Assembly (NCBI GenBank): GCA_016292785.1 | Contig: JAEDFL010000005.1 | Coordinates: 14,867 to 78,866 of the forward strand | Source: Clostridiaceae bacterium | GTDB taxonomy: Bacteria > Bacillota > Clostridia > Oscillospirales > Acutalibacteraceae | Direction of reading: 5' to 3' | Length of the DNA stretch: 64,000 nt | Shown here: positions 43,201 to 51,630 of the stretch, piece by piece | Numbering within the stretch: the stretch's first letter is position 1 | Layout of the letters: each line of letters begins with the position of its first letter | Position numbers and translations under genes: made by a program | The notes under the pieces: generated by a model | Seen by the model: the letters and a program-made list of their open reading frames with translations, nothing else | Database searches by the model: none | What the model was told of the DNA's origin: nothing

Positions 43201-44093
43201 TCGGTTACCCAGTCCATATTCGCTTCCATTAGCTCTGCAAGCTCGTCACGCTCGGCTTTCGTCATGGTCTTCTTGTTTGCATTGTATATCGCCTTTGCCG
43301 TGTCCTCGGCAATATCATCCCAGTCTGTGATATCAACCCTTGTGTCGCCGACACGAACGTGTTCGCAGAGAAGATAATTGCCGATAACCTTTCCGTTCAA
43401 CACAACGTCTACCCATTGTGAACTCATTGCGTCAAGTCCCATTCCCGTCGCAAGATCATATATCAGCTTATTCCTTGAAAGCGATGAATCATACGGATTG
43501 GAAAGAAGCACCCAATGCTTGTTTTTGCCCATTCCGAGCAAGTTCGACTTGGAGTCCAGCTTGATTTTATACGGCTTTTTGTCGGCAATCCACGTTGAAT
43601 TTCCGCGTCCTTTTATTTCCAATTTACCGTCATAGAGAACAGAGCTGTCGTTAAATTCCGCATTTCCCTGAAGCTTCATATCAGCTCTGAGTCTCTTTTC
43701 CTTAACGACAATATCCTCCCTGTTCTCAGTCTCAATATACATTACGGGAAGCTTGCTGATAAACATATTCGCTGTACCGACAAGCTCTCCGTCAGCACCG
43801 TAGACCTCCGCCGTCAGCATAGACTCGATATCGGACTCAACGGGAGTGTAGCTGTCCGTAAAATTACTTATCTCCTCTCCGTCTATGTACCATTTATATA
43901 ACAGTTCTGCTCCGCCGCCATTAACGGAAACCGTCATAGGCACACCGACCTGAGCGTATTCCTCATTGAAATACACCTTATCGGTATTCTTGGTATATAC
44001 CTTTTCTGCGTCGCTGTATGCGGCAAAAGAAATAAGCGGTAAACAACCGAAAACGATTGCCGCCGACAGCAAAACCGAAATAAGCTTTTTCAT
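40284..44093 (-). CDS. secreted CotH kinase family protein with C-terminal dockerin
   Basis: A 1269-residue exported protein. Signal peptide at 1-24 (KKLISVLLSAAIVFGCLPLISFA). An Ig-like region follows, then a CotH kinase-like domain (about 100-560: LEIKGRGNSTWIADKKPYKIKL, LLSNPYDSSLSRNKLIYDLA, IAGPIWDLDSSSDN). Further Ig-like modules include KKPDKLTYTSGDDIDLSGLELKAVF. The C-terminus is a type I dockerin with two calcium loops, DINADGKINSLDALLIL and DINSDGNINSYDALVAL, each followed by a helix. The dockerin implies docking to a cohesin scaffold, as in Ruminococcus cellulosomes. Promoter TTGACT-N17-TAAAAT (44157-44129). Monocistronic. Confidence 0.9.
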   Translation of the reverse strand: MKKLISVLLSAAIVFGCLPLISFAAYSDAEKVYTKNTDKVYFNEEYAQVGVPMTVSVNGGGAELLYKWYIDGEEISNFTDSYTPVESDIESMLTAEVYGADGELVGTANMFISKLPVMYIETENREDIVVKEKRLRADMKLQGNAEFNDSSVLYDGKLEIKGRGNSTWIADKKPYKIKLDSKSNLLGMGKNKHWVLLSNPYDSSLSRNKLIYDLATGMGLDAMSSQWVDVVLNGKVIGNYLLCEHVRVGDTRVDITDWDDIAEDTAKAIYNANKKTMTKAERDELAELMEANMDWVTDGFIAYKGQTYTISDYYELPKTNGGYLLECFGIEEPYFKSERGSNVRVSKPEGIGKGMLDEISSYYSAFEKAAFSSDFCAQYNGQTVRYSDLADLESFAKFALVNEIFQNQDFMALSTYMHKDVDGKLIAGPIWDLDSSSDNASTNYSHYKWSGIYRSFLSGMIKDPAFVKAFYDLYREYRYTLIEDMLKPGGDIDKALEKLAESGENNDRLWNTNVGFEDDLNNFKLWLSRRIDWIDSQMTSFETLYASMNGSALNNSGASTLRLDGSTLYISSEIGNVSEYYVYVNGEKRFELPFENEFTVGLTSVPAESVVSVMSYDDEGKLVGMSTVSNYNEPTKLIISKKPDKLTYTSGDDIDLSGLELKAVFSDGTEKTVQPEATLSYVSDCLGAQNPIYNKITDEIGDTYVSLRYRGASVDFRVTKTANEDADRVMKLIEALPQNNIPDNLELIFEAKQEYDALSVSAKQQVKDAGKIDEALQKVDKLAEEGPSPIVGCYIDTLSRYGQRNRIVVVAKGTPNKLRVFCDGSTTTLPVSNRTFCISEKRIAGFSLITIVYALSEQPLQIGAYYNHIQQGELYTFDSKKEYENCNRMITSLNCPKNLVSKDKIAELNFTLNERVEKVRAVAEGKVITANAADGTAKISVPFSSAGTKNIEISYFADGEWHSYKNISVFVREKETSVYFALKYPAETVRDESDVFVAVPNVESVKLICAEEEINLSKSQKNGYDIWQCTVKSDGEKIYKLFVNSEDTGRTVNVQKVEELLIKDGVLIKCRADSGDIDIPANVAEVADGAFDGFTGTVRCYKNSAAHKYAEANGIDFLNYGYMLDIPSELTMKIGEKRTVNPQAAPIFAPDFEFAVSSGNSQVVTVSGNTLEAVKPGYARIGIRSNDGLIDEEIRIFVGGGCTKGDINADGKINSLDALLILQKAVGKIELNSDQLQAADINSDGNINSYDALVALRISTMQETIWNYV

Positions 44094-44128
44094 TCTTACA
44101 GTCCCCTTTATGTAATATATTTGTAATT

Positions 44129-44157
44129 ATTTTATCAGAAGAATAGTTTAAAGTCAA
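44129..44157 (-). promoter_or_regulatory. sigma-A promoter for the CotH-dockerin gene
   Basis: Minus strand TTGACT (44157-44152) and TAAAAT (44134-44129), 17-base spacer, about 36 bases before the start codon. Confidence 0.65.
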
Positions 44158-44187
44158 ACTGAGAAGTTATACAAAATCCGCTGTTCG

Positions 44188-44757
44188 TCATAACGGCTTT
44201 GCAGAAATAAATCTTTTTTCCGTCACAACTCCGTCTGCGATTATATCCCATTTTTCCGTTGGTATCTCTCCCTCCCCGAGCAAAAGCATTTCGGGACAAA
44301 GCACAAGCTTCACTCCGCCGCAGTCCTCGCAGAAGCGGTCATAGTATCCTCCGCCCCTGCCGAGACGTCTGCCTTTTTCATCGGCGGCAAGACAAGGCAG
44401 AAGCACCAGATCAATTTCATTTTTTGAAACAGGGAGACACGTATCGTCAGGCTCATAAATTCCGAATTTGCCCGAGCTGAGCTGAGCCTGATTTTTTATT
44501 TCAACGGCTTCCATTATCCCATCGCCGACAATTTTCGGTACGCACAGCCTTTTCCCCGAACTCAGGGCTTTTCCGATAAGTCCCGAGGTGTCCGTTTCCG
44601 TCGGCATTGAAACAAAAACAAAAACCGTGTCGGCTTTTTTCCATTGCTCCGTTTTCGTAACAATATCACTCACTCTTGCTCCCCACTCTCTGAATTTTTC
44701 AGGTGAGGTGTTTTTTATTTTTTCAAGGCAAACAGACCTCAGTTCTTTCTTATCCAT
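44188..44757 (-). CDS. 5-formyltetrahydrofolate cyclo-ligase
   Basis: A 189-residue ATP-dependent enzyme converting 5-formyl-THF to 5,10-methenyl-THF in folate one-carbon metabolism. Motifs: VFVFVSMPTETDTSGLI, GKRLCVPKI, FGIYEPDD and LLPCLAADEKGRRLGRGGGYYDRFC with the conserved G-rich nucleotide site. It has its own promoter (TTGACA-N18-TATAAT) immediately downstream of the pheT terminator. Confidence 0.92.
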   Translation of the reverse strand: MDKKELRSVCLEKIKNTSPEKFREWGARVSDIVTKTEQWKKADTVFVFVSMPTETDTSGLIGKALSSGKRLCVPKIVGDGIMEAVEIKNQAQLSSGKFGIYEPDDTCLPVSKNEIDLVLLPCLAADEKGRRLGRGGGYYDRFCEDCGGVKLVLCPEMLLLGEGEIPTEKWDIIADGVVTEKRFISAKPL

Positions 44758-44777
44758 TTTACTGCCCCCTTTCGGAA

Positions 44778-44807
44778 ATTATAACATCATGCCGTTTTTT
44801 ATGTCAA
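44778..44807 (-). promoter_or_regulatory. sigma-A promoter for 5-formyl-THF cyclo-ligase
   Basis: Minus strand TTGACA (44807-44802) and TATAAT (44783-44778), 18-base spacer. Confidence 0.7.
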
Positions 44808-44813
44808 GAACGC

Positions 44814-44842
44814 AAAAGAAGCTGCCGCAACGCGACAGCTTC
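44814..44842 (-). terminator. terminator of pheST
   Basis: GAAGCTGTCGC (44842-44832, minus strand) pairs with GCGGCAGCTTC (44828-44818) around three bases, followed by TTTT. It lies 23 bases past the pheT stop. Confidence 0.7.
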
Positions 44843-44864
44843 AAAATTTTTATTTTGCTTTTCC

Positions 44865-47225
44865 TTATGCCTTCAGCTTTATTCCCTTGCTTTCAAGCTT
44901 CGCAATAAGCTCATTGACAATAGCCATAACCTCGTCCTTGACGAGAGTTCTTTCGGGATGCGAGAACACGATCCTTATCGTGATGGACTTTCCGTTTGCG
45001 TCGTTGTAGGTATCGACAACGGAGGTCTTTTTAACAAGCTCCGAGTTGATGAGCGCAATAGCCTCCTTGATCGGTCTGAACGTGTCGGCAACAAAGGTCA
45101 CGTCAACCTCGATCGACGGATATTTTGAAGCCTCGGCATACTTGATGCCTGCGTTCTCGGTTTCAACAAGGTCTTTCATATCAACCTCAAGGAAAACAAC
45201 ATTCGCTTTTTTGTCTATATTCTTGAGCACCTCGGGATGAACAACGCCGATCTCTCCGATCTCCTTACCGTCGCAGACGATAGCGTTAAAATTCTTCGGG
45301 TGAATATAATTCAGACCTGTCTCCTTCGCCGTGAAAGAAAGGCTCTTGTGCTTGATGTCGTCAACCGCAACCGAAATCATACGGATAAGCTTGAAATAAA
45401 GCGTTTCTGTCGTTTCTGTCTTGCTGAACAGGGTGACTGCAAGCTTTTTATGCTCACGGCAAAGGTTATTTTCGTCAATGCCGTCTACAGTGCGTCCTAT
45501 CTCGAAAATTCCGAATGACGGAGCGTATGACGAATTAGTCTTGATCTGGCAAAGCTGGGTAGGGATCATTGATTTTCTGATAGTCTCAATGTTCGGGTTT
45601 GTAGCGTTGAGAAGCTTCACGTTCGGCTCTGTTACAATGCCGAGCTTTTTATATTCGTCGCTGTATTCCCAGATGTAGGAATGAACCTCATGCAGAGAGA
45701 ACTCCTTGACAAGAATGTCCTTAATCTTGTCCTCAATGCTCTTTTCGGCAAACGGGCGCACGGGATAGAGCGGAGCCGCCGCAGTGTGAACATCAAAGTT
45801 ATCGTAGCCGTAAATCCTCGTAATCTCCTCGATGATATCCGCCTTGAGGGTAACGTCCTTTGTCGCTCTCCAGCTCGGAACGTCAACGGTGAAGTCGTCG
45901 CCGTCAAGCGTAACCTTGAAGCCGAGAGCCGTAAGCGTTTTAACGATAGTCTCGTTGTCAATCTCAATACCTGTGTAGCGGTCAACAAACCTTTTGTCGA
46001 AGCTGAGAGTAACCTTGTCAAACTTCTTCGCATACTCATCGGTAAGGGACGAAGTTACCTTTACGCCACCGTCAAAGTCGCTGAGGAGCTTTACAAAACG
46101 TGCAACTGCCGTGACCGTCATTTCGGGATCAAGACTCTTTTCATATCTCATTGAAGCGTCCGTTCTGTGGGAAAGACGGGCTGAGGATTTTCTGATTGAA
46201 ACAGCGTCAAAGGTTGCGGACTCAAGCGTGAGCGAGCTTGTGTCCTCCACGATCTCGGAATCAAGACCGCCCATAATACCTGCGATCGCAACAGGTGTGT
46301 TGTCGTTGCAGATCATAAGCGTATTCTCGTCAATATGCCTTTCAACGCCGTCAAGAGTTTGAAACTCAAACGGAGCTTCAAAGCGCTTTATTCTGATTTT
46401 TTCAACCTTTCTTGAGTCGAAAGCGTGCATCGGCTGTCCCATTTCAAGCATGAGGTAGTTGGTCAGATCTGCAAGGAAATTGATCGCTCTCATACCGCAG
46501 TAAAAAAGACGGATTCTCATATTTGCAGGACTGATTTTTCTTGTAATATTCTCAAACTGAAGACATGAATATCTGTAACACAGGGGATCTTCAATCTTCA
46601 TATCAACCTTGGGGAGATCCTTGTATTCGGTAAGATCTACGGTGTCAAGCGGCTTGAGAGGTCTGCCTGCAAGTGCGGCAAACTCCCTTGCAATTCCGTA
46701 GTGTCCCCAGAGGTCGGGACGGTTGGTAAGCGACTTGTTGTCAACCTCAAAAACAATATCGTCAATTTCCATAACGTCCTTGATATCCGTACCGTTGACA
46801 AGGCTTTCGTCAAGCTCCATAATGCCCGAATGGTCATCGCTGATACCTATCTCTTTTTCCGAACAGCACATTCCGCAGGAGGTGTAACCTGCAAGCTCTC
46901 TCGGTGTGATCTCAATCTCTCCGAGCCTTGCGCCGACCTTTGCGAAGGCGGTTTTCATTCCGACCTTTACATTCGGTGCGCCGCAGACAACATCGGTGAG
47001 CTTTCCGTCGCCTGCGTCAACCTTGAGCAGGTGAAGCTTTTTTGACTCGGGATGATTTTCAACGGACTTTATCTCGGCGACAACAACTCCGCTGACATCG
47101 CTTCCCTTATAGAAAATCTCGTTTTCGACCTCGGCGGTGGAAAGAGAAAACTTGTGAATAAGCTCATCAATATCCAAACCCGAAAGATCGACGAAATCCT
47201 TTATCCAGTTAATTGAAATAAACAT
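44865..47225 (-). CDS. pheT: phenylalanine-tRNA ligase beta subunit
   Basis: A 786-residue PheRS beta chain. Domains in order: EMAP/tRNA-binding (VAEIKSVENHPESKKLHLLKVD), B3/B4 editing region (LTNRPDLWGHYGIAREFAALAGRPL), B5 (DIIEEITRIYGYDNF), catalytic-like core, and C-terminal anticodon-binding FDX domain (KYPSIEVDVTFVADTFRPIKEAI). The length is standard. It starts 12 bases after pheS and is controlled with it by the T-box upstream. Confidence 0.96.
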   Translation of the reverse strand: MFISINWIKDFVDLSGLDIDELIHKFSLSTAEVENEIFYKGSDVSGVVVAEIKSVENHPESKKLHLLKVDAGDGKLTDVVCGAPNVKVGMKTAFAKVGARLGEIEITPRELAGYTSCGMCCSEKEIGISDDHSGIMELDESLVNGTDIKDVMEIDDIVFEVDNKSLTNRPDLWGHYGIAREFAALAGRPLKPLDTVDLTEYKDLPKVDMKIEDPLCYRYSCLQFENITRKISPANMRIRLFYCGMRAINFLADLTNYLMLEMGQPMHAFDSRKVEKIRIKRFEAPFEFQTLDGVERHIDENTLMICNDNTPVAIAGIMGGLDSEIVEDTSSLTLESATFDAVSIRKSSARLSHRTDASMRYEKSLDPEMTVTAVARFVKLLSDFDGGVKVTSSLTDEYAKKFDKVTLSFDKRFVDRYTGIEIDNETIVKTLTALGFKVTLDGDDFTVDVPSWRATKDVTLKADIIEEITRIYGYDNFDVHTAAAPLYPVRPFAEKSIEDKIKDILVKEFSLHEVHSYIWEYSDEYKKLGIVTEPNVKLLNATNPNIETIRKSMIPTQLCQIKTNSSYAPSFGIFEIGRTVDGIDENNLCREHKKLAVTLFSKTETTETLYFKLIRMISVAVDDIKHKSLSFTAKETGLNYIHPKNFNAIVCDGKEIGEIGVVHPEVLKNIDKKANVVFLEVDMKDLVETENAGIKYAEASKYPSIEVDVTFVADTFRPIKEAIALINSELVKKTSVVDTYNDANGKSITIRIVFSHPERTLVKDEVMAIVNELIAKLESKGIKLKA

Positions 47226-47237
47226 TGTTCTGCCTCC

Positions 47238-48290
47238 TTATTCGTCGTCCGTGAACTGCTCAAGATTTACAAGAGCGCCGCTGTTGAGATCACGGATATC
47301 CTTGACGCCGTACTTCATCATCGCAAGTCTCGTCAGACCGAGACCAAAAGCGAAGCCTGTGTATTCGTCGGGATCAATGCCGCCCTCTCTGAGTACGTTC
47401 GGGTGGATCATTCCGCAGGGGCAAAGCTCCAGCCAGCCGCTGTGCTTACACGAGGGACAACCCTCGCCGCCGCAGATGAGGCAGTTGATGTCAAGCTCGA
47501 AGCCGGGTTCAACGAACGGGAAGAAGCCGGGACGGAGCCTGACCTTGATATCCCTTTGGAAAACCTCGGAAAGCATTGTTTTCATAAAGAAGATAAGGTT
47601 TGAGATGGAAATATCCTTGCCGACCATAACGCCCTCCATCTGGAAGAAGGTGTTTTCGTGGCAGGCGTCGGTGCTCTCGTTACGGAAACAGCGTCCGGGG
47701 AAGACGGCCTTGATCGGCTTGCCCTCATTGATAAGCTGATCCTTGTATTTTCTGTAAATAGCGTTCTGAGCCGCAGAGGTCTGCGACTTGAGAAGCTGAC
47801 CGTTTGTCAGGTAGTAGGTATCCTGCATATCACGGGCAGGGTGAAACTTGGGAATATTGAGCGACTCGAAGCACTCATAGTCCGTAACAACCTCGCTGTA
47901 ATCCTCAACGGTGAAGCCCATCGACTTGAACACGTTCTCGCACTGACGCTGGACAAGAGTGATCGGATGATAAGATCCTCTTGAAAGATCGGTCGGAACG
48001 GAAACGTCAAATTCGGGAGTCATTTCAATTTCTTTTTTAACCGCAAGCTCGTGCAGCTCCTCAGCTTTCTTGCCGATAGCGTCCGCAACGCTCGTCTTAA
48101 AGGTATTTATAACCTGTCCCATTTTCTTTTTCTCATCGGGGGAGAGCTTGCCCATTCCCTTGAGGAGAGTTGTGACAAAGCCGCTCTTGCCGAGGAAATT
48201 TACACGCAGGGTTTCCAGCTCGGAAGCGTCCCTGACCTGCGAAATGGATTCCTCAAACTTTTTTCTGAGCAATTCAATCTGTTCTGACAT
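47238..48290 (-). CDS. pheS: phenylalanine-tRNA ligase alpha subunit
   Basis: A 350-residue class II synthetase alpha chain. It has the N-terminal coiled-coil part, motif 2 (KAVFPGRCFRNESTDACHENTFFQMEG) and motif 3 (YTGFAFGLGLTRLAMMKYGV), plus the DVSVP and SRGSYHPIT segments. A cysteine cluster CLICGGEGCPSCKHSGW lies before the last motif. ATG 48290 follows CAGGAGG; the longer open frame runs into the T-box and is not translated. The T-box specifier codon is UUC, as expected. Confidence 0.96.
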   Translation of the reverse strand: MSEQIELLRKKFEESISQVRDASELETLRVNFLGKSGFVTTLLKGMGKLSPDEKKKMGQVINTFKTSVADAIGKKAEELHELAVKKEIEMTPEFDVSVPTDLSRGSYHPITLVQRQCENVFKSMGFTVEDYSEVVTDYECFESLNIPKFHPARDMQDTYYLTNGQLLKSQTSAAQNAIYRKYKDQLINEGKPIKAVFPGRCFRNESTDACHENTFFQMEGVMVGKDISISNLIFFMKTMLSEVFQRDIKVRLRPGFFPFVEPGFELDINCLICGGEGCPSCKHSGWLELCPCGMIHPNVLREGGIDPDEYTGFAFGLGLTRLAMMKYGVKDIRDLNSGALVNLEQFTDDE

Positions 48291-48309
48291 TTTATAACCT
48301 CCTGATAAA

Positions 48310-48570
48310 ATAAAAACCCGTCCGATAACAAGGCTAAGCCTGTTATGGGACGGGATAAACCGTGGTACCACCCATATTCGGAGAAAAACTCCGCACTCTC
48401 TGACCGTCTTGATGCGGACGGGTACGCCCTGCTTAATCACCGCTTTCGCAGGACACTCCGATGCTGAAATTCGTTCCCGACCGTAGGGCGGCGCTCTCAG
48501 CCGACGGCTGCCGCTCTCTTGACATACGCTGACGGGAATTACTTACACATCTTCACCGTGTATCGTTCGG
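48310..48570 (-). promoter_or_regulatory. T-box riboswitch (specifier UUC, phenylalanine) controlling pheST
   Basis: Minus strand. The conserved T-box GGGTGGTACCACGG lies at 48372-48359. Stem I has the AGTA motif and the specifier TTC followed by A (48468-48465). The terminator is CCCGTCC...GGACGGG with inner ATAACAG/CTGTTAT and a T run, ending near 48312. Uncharged tRNA-Phe would pair with the specifier and the T-box sequence and prevent termination. Confidence 0.93.
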
Positions 48571-48575
48571 GGAAT

Positions 48576-48604
48576 ATATTAACATCTTAATTCGTATTTG
48601 TCAA
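48576..48604 (-). promoter_or_regulatory. sigma-A promoter of the pheST T-box leader
   Basis: Minus strand TTGACA (48604-48599) and TAATAT (48581-48576), 17-base spacer. Confidence 0.75.
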
Positions 48605-48610
48605 GCGGTA

Positions 48611-48639
48611 ATAAAATCGGACTGCCGAAACGACAGCCC
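48611..48639 (-). terminator. terminator of the P-type ATPase gene
   Basis: Minus strand GGGCTGTCG (48639-48631) pairs with CGGCAGTCC (48627-48619) with two G-U pairs, followed by ATTTTATT. Confidence 0.6.
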
Positions 48640-48650
48640 GTAAATATTTT

Positions 48651-51353
48651 TTATGCTCTGTTCTTTTTCTTCGCAACCGTTCTTTGAATAAGCTTGACGA
48701 TTTCGACAATCGGAATTATCGAAATTGCAAGACCGATTGACGTTGCATACTCGGCAAAGCCGATCGGGGTGAAGCCGAAAGCGTTTGCAAGGAACGGAAC
48801 TTCGATAACTGCTGTTGTGAGGAGAAGCGAAGCAACCATTGCCGCAAAGAGCGGAACGTTGTGGCTGCCCTTGATGCTCATGGCGATCATCGAGCCTCTC
48901 TGTGAACGCATATTCAGCGAATGGAAGATCTCACACATTGACATAGTGAGGAACGCCATCGTCATACCCTGCTCACATTCTGCAATGTTTCTGAATGCCC
49001 AGTAGCCTGCCTCAAAGCGTTCGCCGATGAAGAATGCGGCGAGAGTCAAGGCTGTAACAAGAAGTCCCTGATACAGAACGTCAAAACCGAGACCGCCTGC
49101 AAAAACTCCGTCGGACGGATCACGGGGCTTGCGGTGCATGATATCCTTTTCGGATTTTTCAAGTCCGAGCGCAAGAGCCGGGAAACAGTCGGTTACAAGG
49201 TTGATGAAAAGAAGATGCGGAGCCTTGAGGATTGTGAAGCTCAGAAGCGTTGCAATGAATATCGAGAGAACCTCGGCAAGGTTGGAGCCGAGCAGGAACT
49301 GGATCGCCTTACGGATATTGTCGTAAATTCTCCTGCCCTCTTCAACGGCATTGACGATCGTTGCAAAGTTGTCGTCGGTGAGAACCATATCGGCAACGTT
49401 CTTCGTAACATCCGTACCCGTGATACCCATTCCTACGCCGATGTCTGCGCTCTTGATCGACGGGGCGTCATTTACGCCGTCGCCCGTCATTGCGGTTATC
49501 TTGCCCTTAGCTCGCCATGCGTTGACGATCCTCGTCTTGTGTTCGGGCTGAACACGGGCATAGACAAAGGTATTTTCAACCCTGTCGGCAAATTCTTCGT
49601 CGCTGAGAGCGGAAAGCTCTGCGCCCGTCATTGCCTGAGAGGGATCGGAGAGGATACCAAGCTCGGTTGCAATGGCAACTGCGGTATCCTTATGGTCACC
49701 CGTTATCATAACGGGAATAATACCTGCACTGCGGCACTCGTCGATAGCCGCCTTGACCTCGGGACGAACCGGGTCGATCATACCCGTAAGTCCTACAAAC
49801 ACAAGCTCGTTTTCAAGGCTTTCGGGAGCAAAATCGGACGGTGCGGAATCGTACTTTCTGAATGCGGCGGCAAGCACACGCAGAGCCTTGTCTGCCATAC
49901 GCTTGTTTTCCTTTGCGATAGCCGCCTTGATCTCGTCTGTCATCGGAACGATCTTGCCGTCAACATAAGCCGATTTGCAGAGATCGACTACAACGTCGGG
50001 AGCGCCCTTTGTATATTGAATAATTCCGTCTGCCGTTTCATGGACGGTGGACATCATCTTTCTGCCCGAATCGAACGGTGCTTCGCCAATTCTCGGGCTG
50101 TCCTTTTTAAGTCCGTTTTTGCCGAGACCGAGAGAGATTGCATAGTTTACAAGAGCGGCCTCTGTCGGCTCGCCCGTAACGGTGCCGTCTGCGCCCTCCT
50201 CCGCATCGGAGCAGAGAGCCATTGCCGTAGCAAGAAGTGTTTCGTCGCCGTAGTGATCGACAACGGTCATCTTGTTCTGGGTGAGAGTACCTGTCTTGTC
50301 GGAGCAGATAATCTGAGCACATCCGAGGGTTTCAACCGCCGTGAGCTTTCTGATGACCGCATTTTTCTTCGACATATTCGTAACGCCGATTGAAAGAACG
50401 ATCGTAACAACTGCGGCAAGTCCTTCGGGTATAGCTGCAACCGCAAGGCTGACGGCAACCATAAATACATTAAGTACGCTGTTGAAAATGTCGGTGGAAT
50501 TGCCCGAAGTGAATATATCACGCTGCATAAACAGGGTGAATGCGAAAATGAATACGCAGATGCCTAGAACAAGGAAGGTAAGCACCTTTGAAAGCTGAGA
50601 GAGCTTCTTCTGGAGCGGCGTCTGACCGTCCTCCGCCTGGGTGATAGCGTCGGCGATCTTGCCCATTTCCGTGCCCATACCCGTTGCCGTTACAACAGCT
50701 TTACCTCTGCCGTAAACAACGGAGCTTCCCATATAAGCCATATTTTTTCTGTCGCCGAGCGGAATATCGTTTCCGTTTTCAACTCCGAGAGCGGCGATCA
50801 TCTTGTTGACGGGAACACTTTCTCCTGTCAGAGCCGCCTCCTCGATCTTGAGGCTTGCGCTCTCAAAAATTCGGCAGTCGGCAGGAACTGCGTCGCCCGC
50901 TTCAAGAACGATAACGTCGCCGACGGTGAGATCCTCGCTCTTAACCGTCATAATTCTGCCGTCTCTAATGACCTTTGAGGTCGCCGCACTCATTTCCTGC
51001 AGGGCTTCGATGGCTTTTTCCGCCTTGCTCTCCTGCAAAACGCCGAGAACGGCATTGATGAGAACAACGACGAGAATGATTACCGTGTCGGTCGGGAAAG
51101 CGGTTGCGCCCGTCATTTTCCCCTCATAAACCGTTGACACGGCGGAGATGACAGCCGCCACGATGAGAATAATTATCATCGGATCGGAAAGCTGTTCAAA
51201 AAATCTTTTTACAAGAGATTTTGATTTTGCCTGTGCAAGCTTGTTTTTTCCGTTCTTTTCAAGTCTGCTCGCGGCTTCGGACTCTGAAAGTCCCTGCTCG
51301 GAGCTGCCTGTTTTTGAAAAAACCTCGCTCACATCTTCAAGATAGAATTTCAA
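48651..51353 (-). CDS. cation-transporting P-type ATPase (P2A, probable Ca2+/Mn2+ exporter)
   Basis: A 900-residue P2-type ATPase like LMCA1/PMR1. It has the N-terminal cation ATPase domain, actuator TGES (ALTGESVPV), PEGLAAVVTIVLSIGVTNMSKKNAVIRKL in M4, the phosphorylation site CSDKTGTLTQNK with Asp352, MITGDHKDTA, MTGDGVNDAPSIKSADIG and the M6 region NLVTDCFPALALGLE. TTG 51353 is the start, seven bases after GGAGG; the longer frame would enter the riboswitch. A yybP-ykoY manganese riboswitch precedes it, so Mn2+ (perhaps with Ca2+) export is the best guess. Confidence 0.9.
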   Translation of the reverse strand: MKFYLEDVSEVFSKTGSSEQGLSESEAASRLEKNGKNKLAQAKSKSLVKRFFEQLSDPMIIILIVAAVISAVSTVYEGKMTGATAFPTDTVIILVVVLINAVLGVLQESKAEKAIEALQEMSAATSKVIRDGRIMTVKSEDLTVGDVIVLEAGDAVPADCRIFESASLKIEEAALTGESVPVNKMIAALGVENGNDIPLGDRKNMAYMGSSVVYGRGKAVVTATGMGTEMGKIADAITQAEDGQTPLQKKLSQLSKVLTFLVLGICVFIFAFTLFMQRDIFTSGNSTDIFNSVLNVFMVAVSLAVAAIPEGLAAVVTIVLSIGVTNMSKKNAVIRKLTAVETLGCAQIICSDKTGTLTQNKMTVVDHYGDETLLATAMALCSDAEEGADGTVTGEPTEAALVNYAISLGLGKNGLKKDSPRIGEAPFDSGRKMMSTVHETADGIIQYTKGAPDVVVDLCKSAYVDGKIVPMTDEIKAAIAKENKRMADKALRVLAAAFRKYDSAPSDFAPESLENELVFVGLTGMIDPVRPEVKAAIDECRSAGIIPVMITGDHKDTAVAIATELGILSDPSQAMTGAELSALSDEEFADRVENTFVYARVQPEHKTRIVNAWRAKGKITAMTGDGVNDAPSIKSADIGVGMGITGTDVTKNVADMVLTDDNFATIVNAVEEGRRIYDNIRKAIQFLLGSNLAEVLSIFIATLLSFTILKAPHLLFINLVTDCFPALALGLEKSEKDIMHRKPRDPSDGVFAGGLGFDVLYQGLLVTALTLAAFFIGERFEAGYWAFRNIAECEQGMTMAFLTMSMCEIFHSLNMRSQRGSMIAMSIKGSHNVPLFAAMVASLLLTTAVIEVPFLANAFGFTPIGFAEYATSIGLAISIIPIVEIVKLIQRTVAKKKNRA

Positions 51354-51380
51354 AAGATTACCTCCTTTGTAAAATAAAAA

Positions 51381-51530
51381 CCTTTGACAGACTGATGTCC
51401 GCCAAAGGTCTTGCTTCAAATACGAATGATCGCATAGGTCTGCTGCCAGCTGGAAGCGGCTGAATATCTTGAGCCGTTGCAGCGGCTGGTGACAGCAGAT
51501 GGGATAATCCCATAGCTACTCCCCAATGGG
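51381..51530 (-). promoter_or_regulatory. yybP-ykoY manganese riboswitch with terminator
   Basis: Minus strand. The 5' motif GGGGAGTAGC (51524-51515) and the 3' motif GCAAGACCTTTG (about 51414-51403) match the conserved ends of the yybP-ykoY aptamer, with two helical arms between. The expression platform is a terminator, CCTTTGGCGGAC (51408-51397) with GTCTGTCAAAGG (51392-51381), followed by TTTTTATTTT. Sharing of CCTTTG between aptamer and terminator fits a ligand-ON switch. Confidence 0.85.
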
Positions 51531-51537
51531 TTGTAAG

Positions 51538-51568
51538 ATTATAATATCATAACAAAGAATTTTGTCAA
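51538..51568 (-). promoter_or_regulatory. probable promoter of the manganese riboswitch leader
   Basis: Minus strand TTGACA (51568-51563) and TATAAT (51543-51538) with a longer 19-base spacer. Confidence 0.5.
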
Positions 51569-51630
51569 GCAAATTTCATTATTATATATACATTTTTATG
51601 ATAAAGTATAACCACCTGTGCCGGAACGTT

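Noticed and set aside
43354..43365. CGAACGTGTTCG, a LexA-like palindrome
   Set aside because: The spacing between half-sites is two, not four, and it lies deep inside the CotH coding sequence.
45681..46154. Long frames antisense to pheT and to other large genes (for example 49134-50393, 31227-32042)
   Set aside because: They are open because of the codon bias of the real gene on the other strand; they lack ribosome sites and recognisable domains.
48291..48440. N-terminal extension of PheS
   Set aside because: The open frame continues upstream, but it covers the T-box and its terminator; the ATG at 48290 has the ribosome site.
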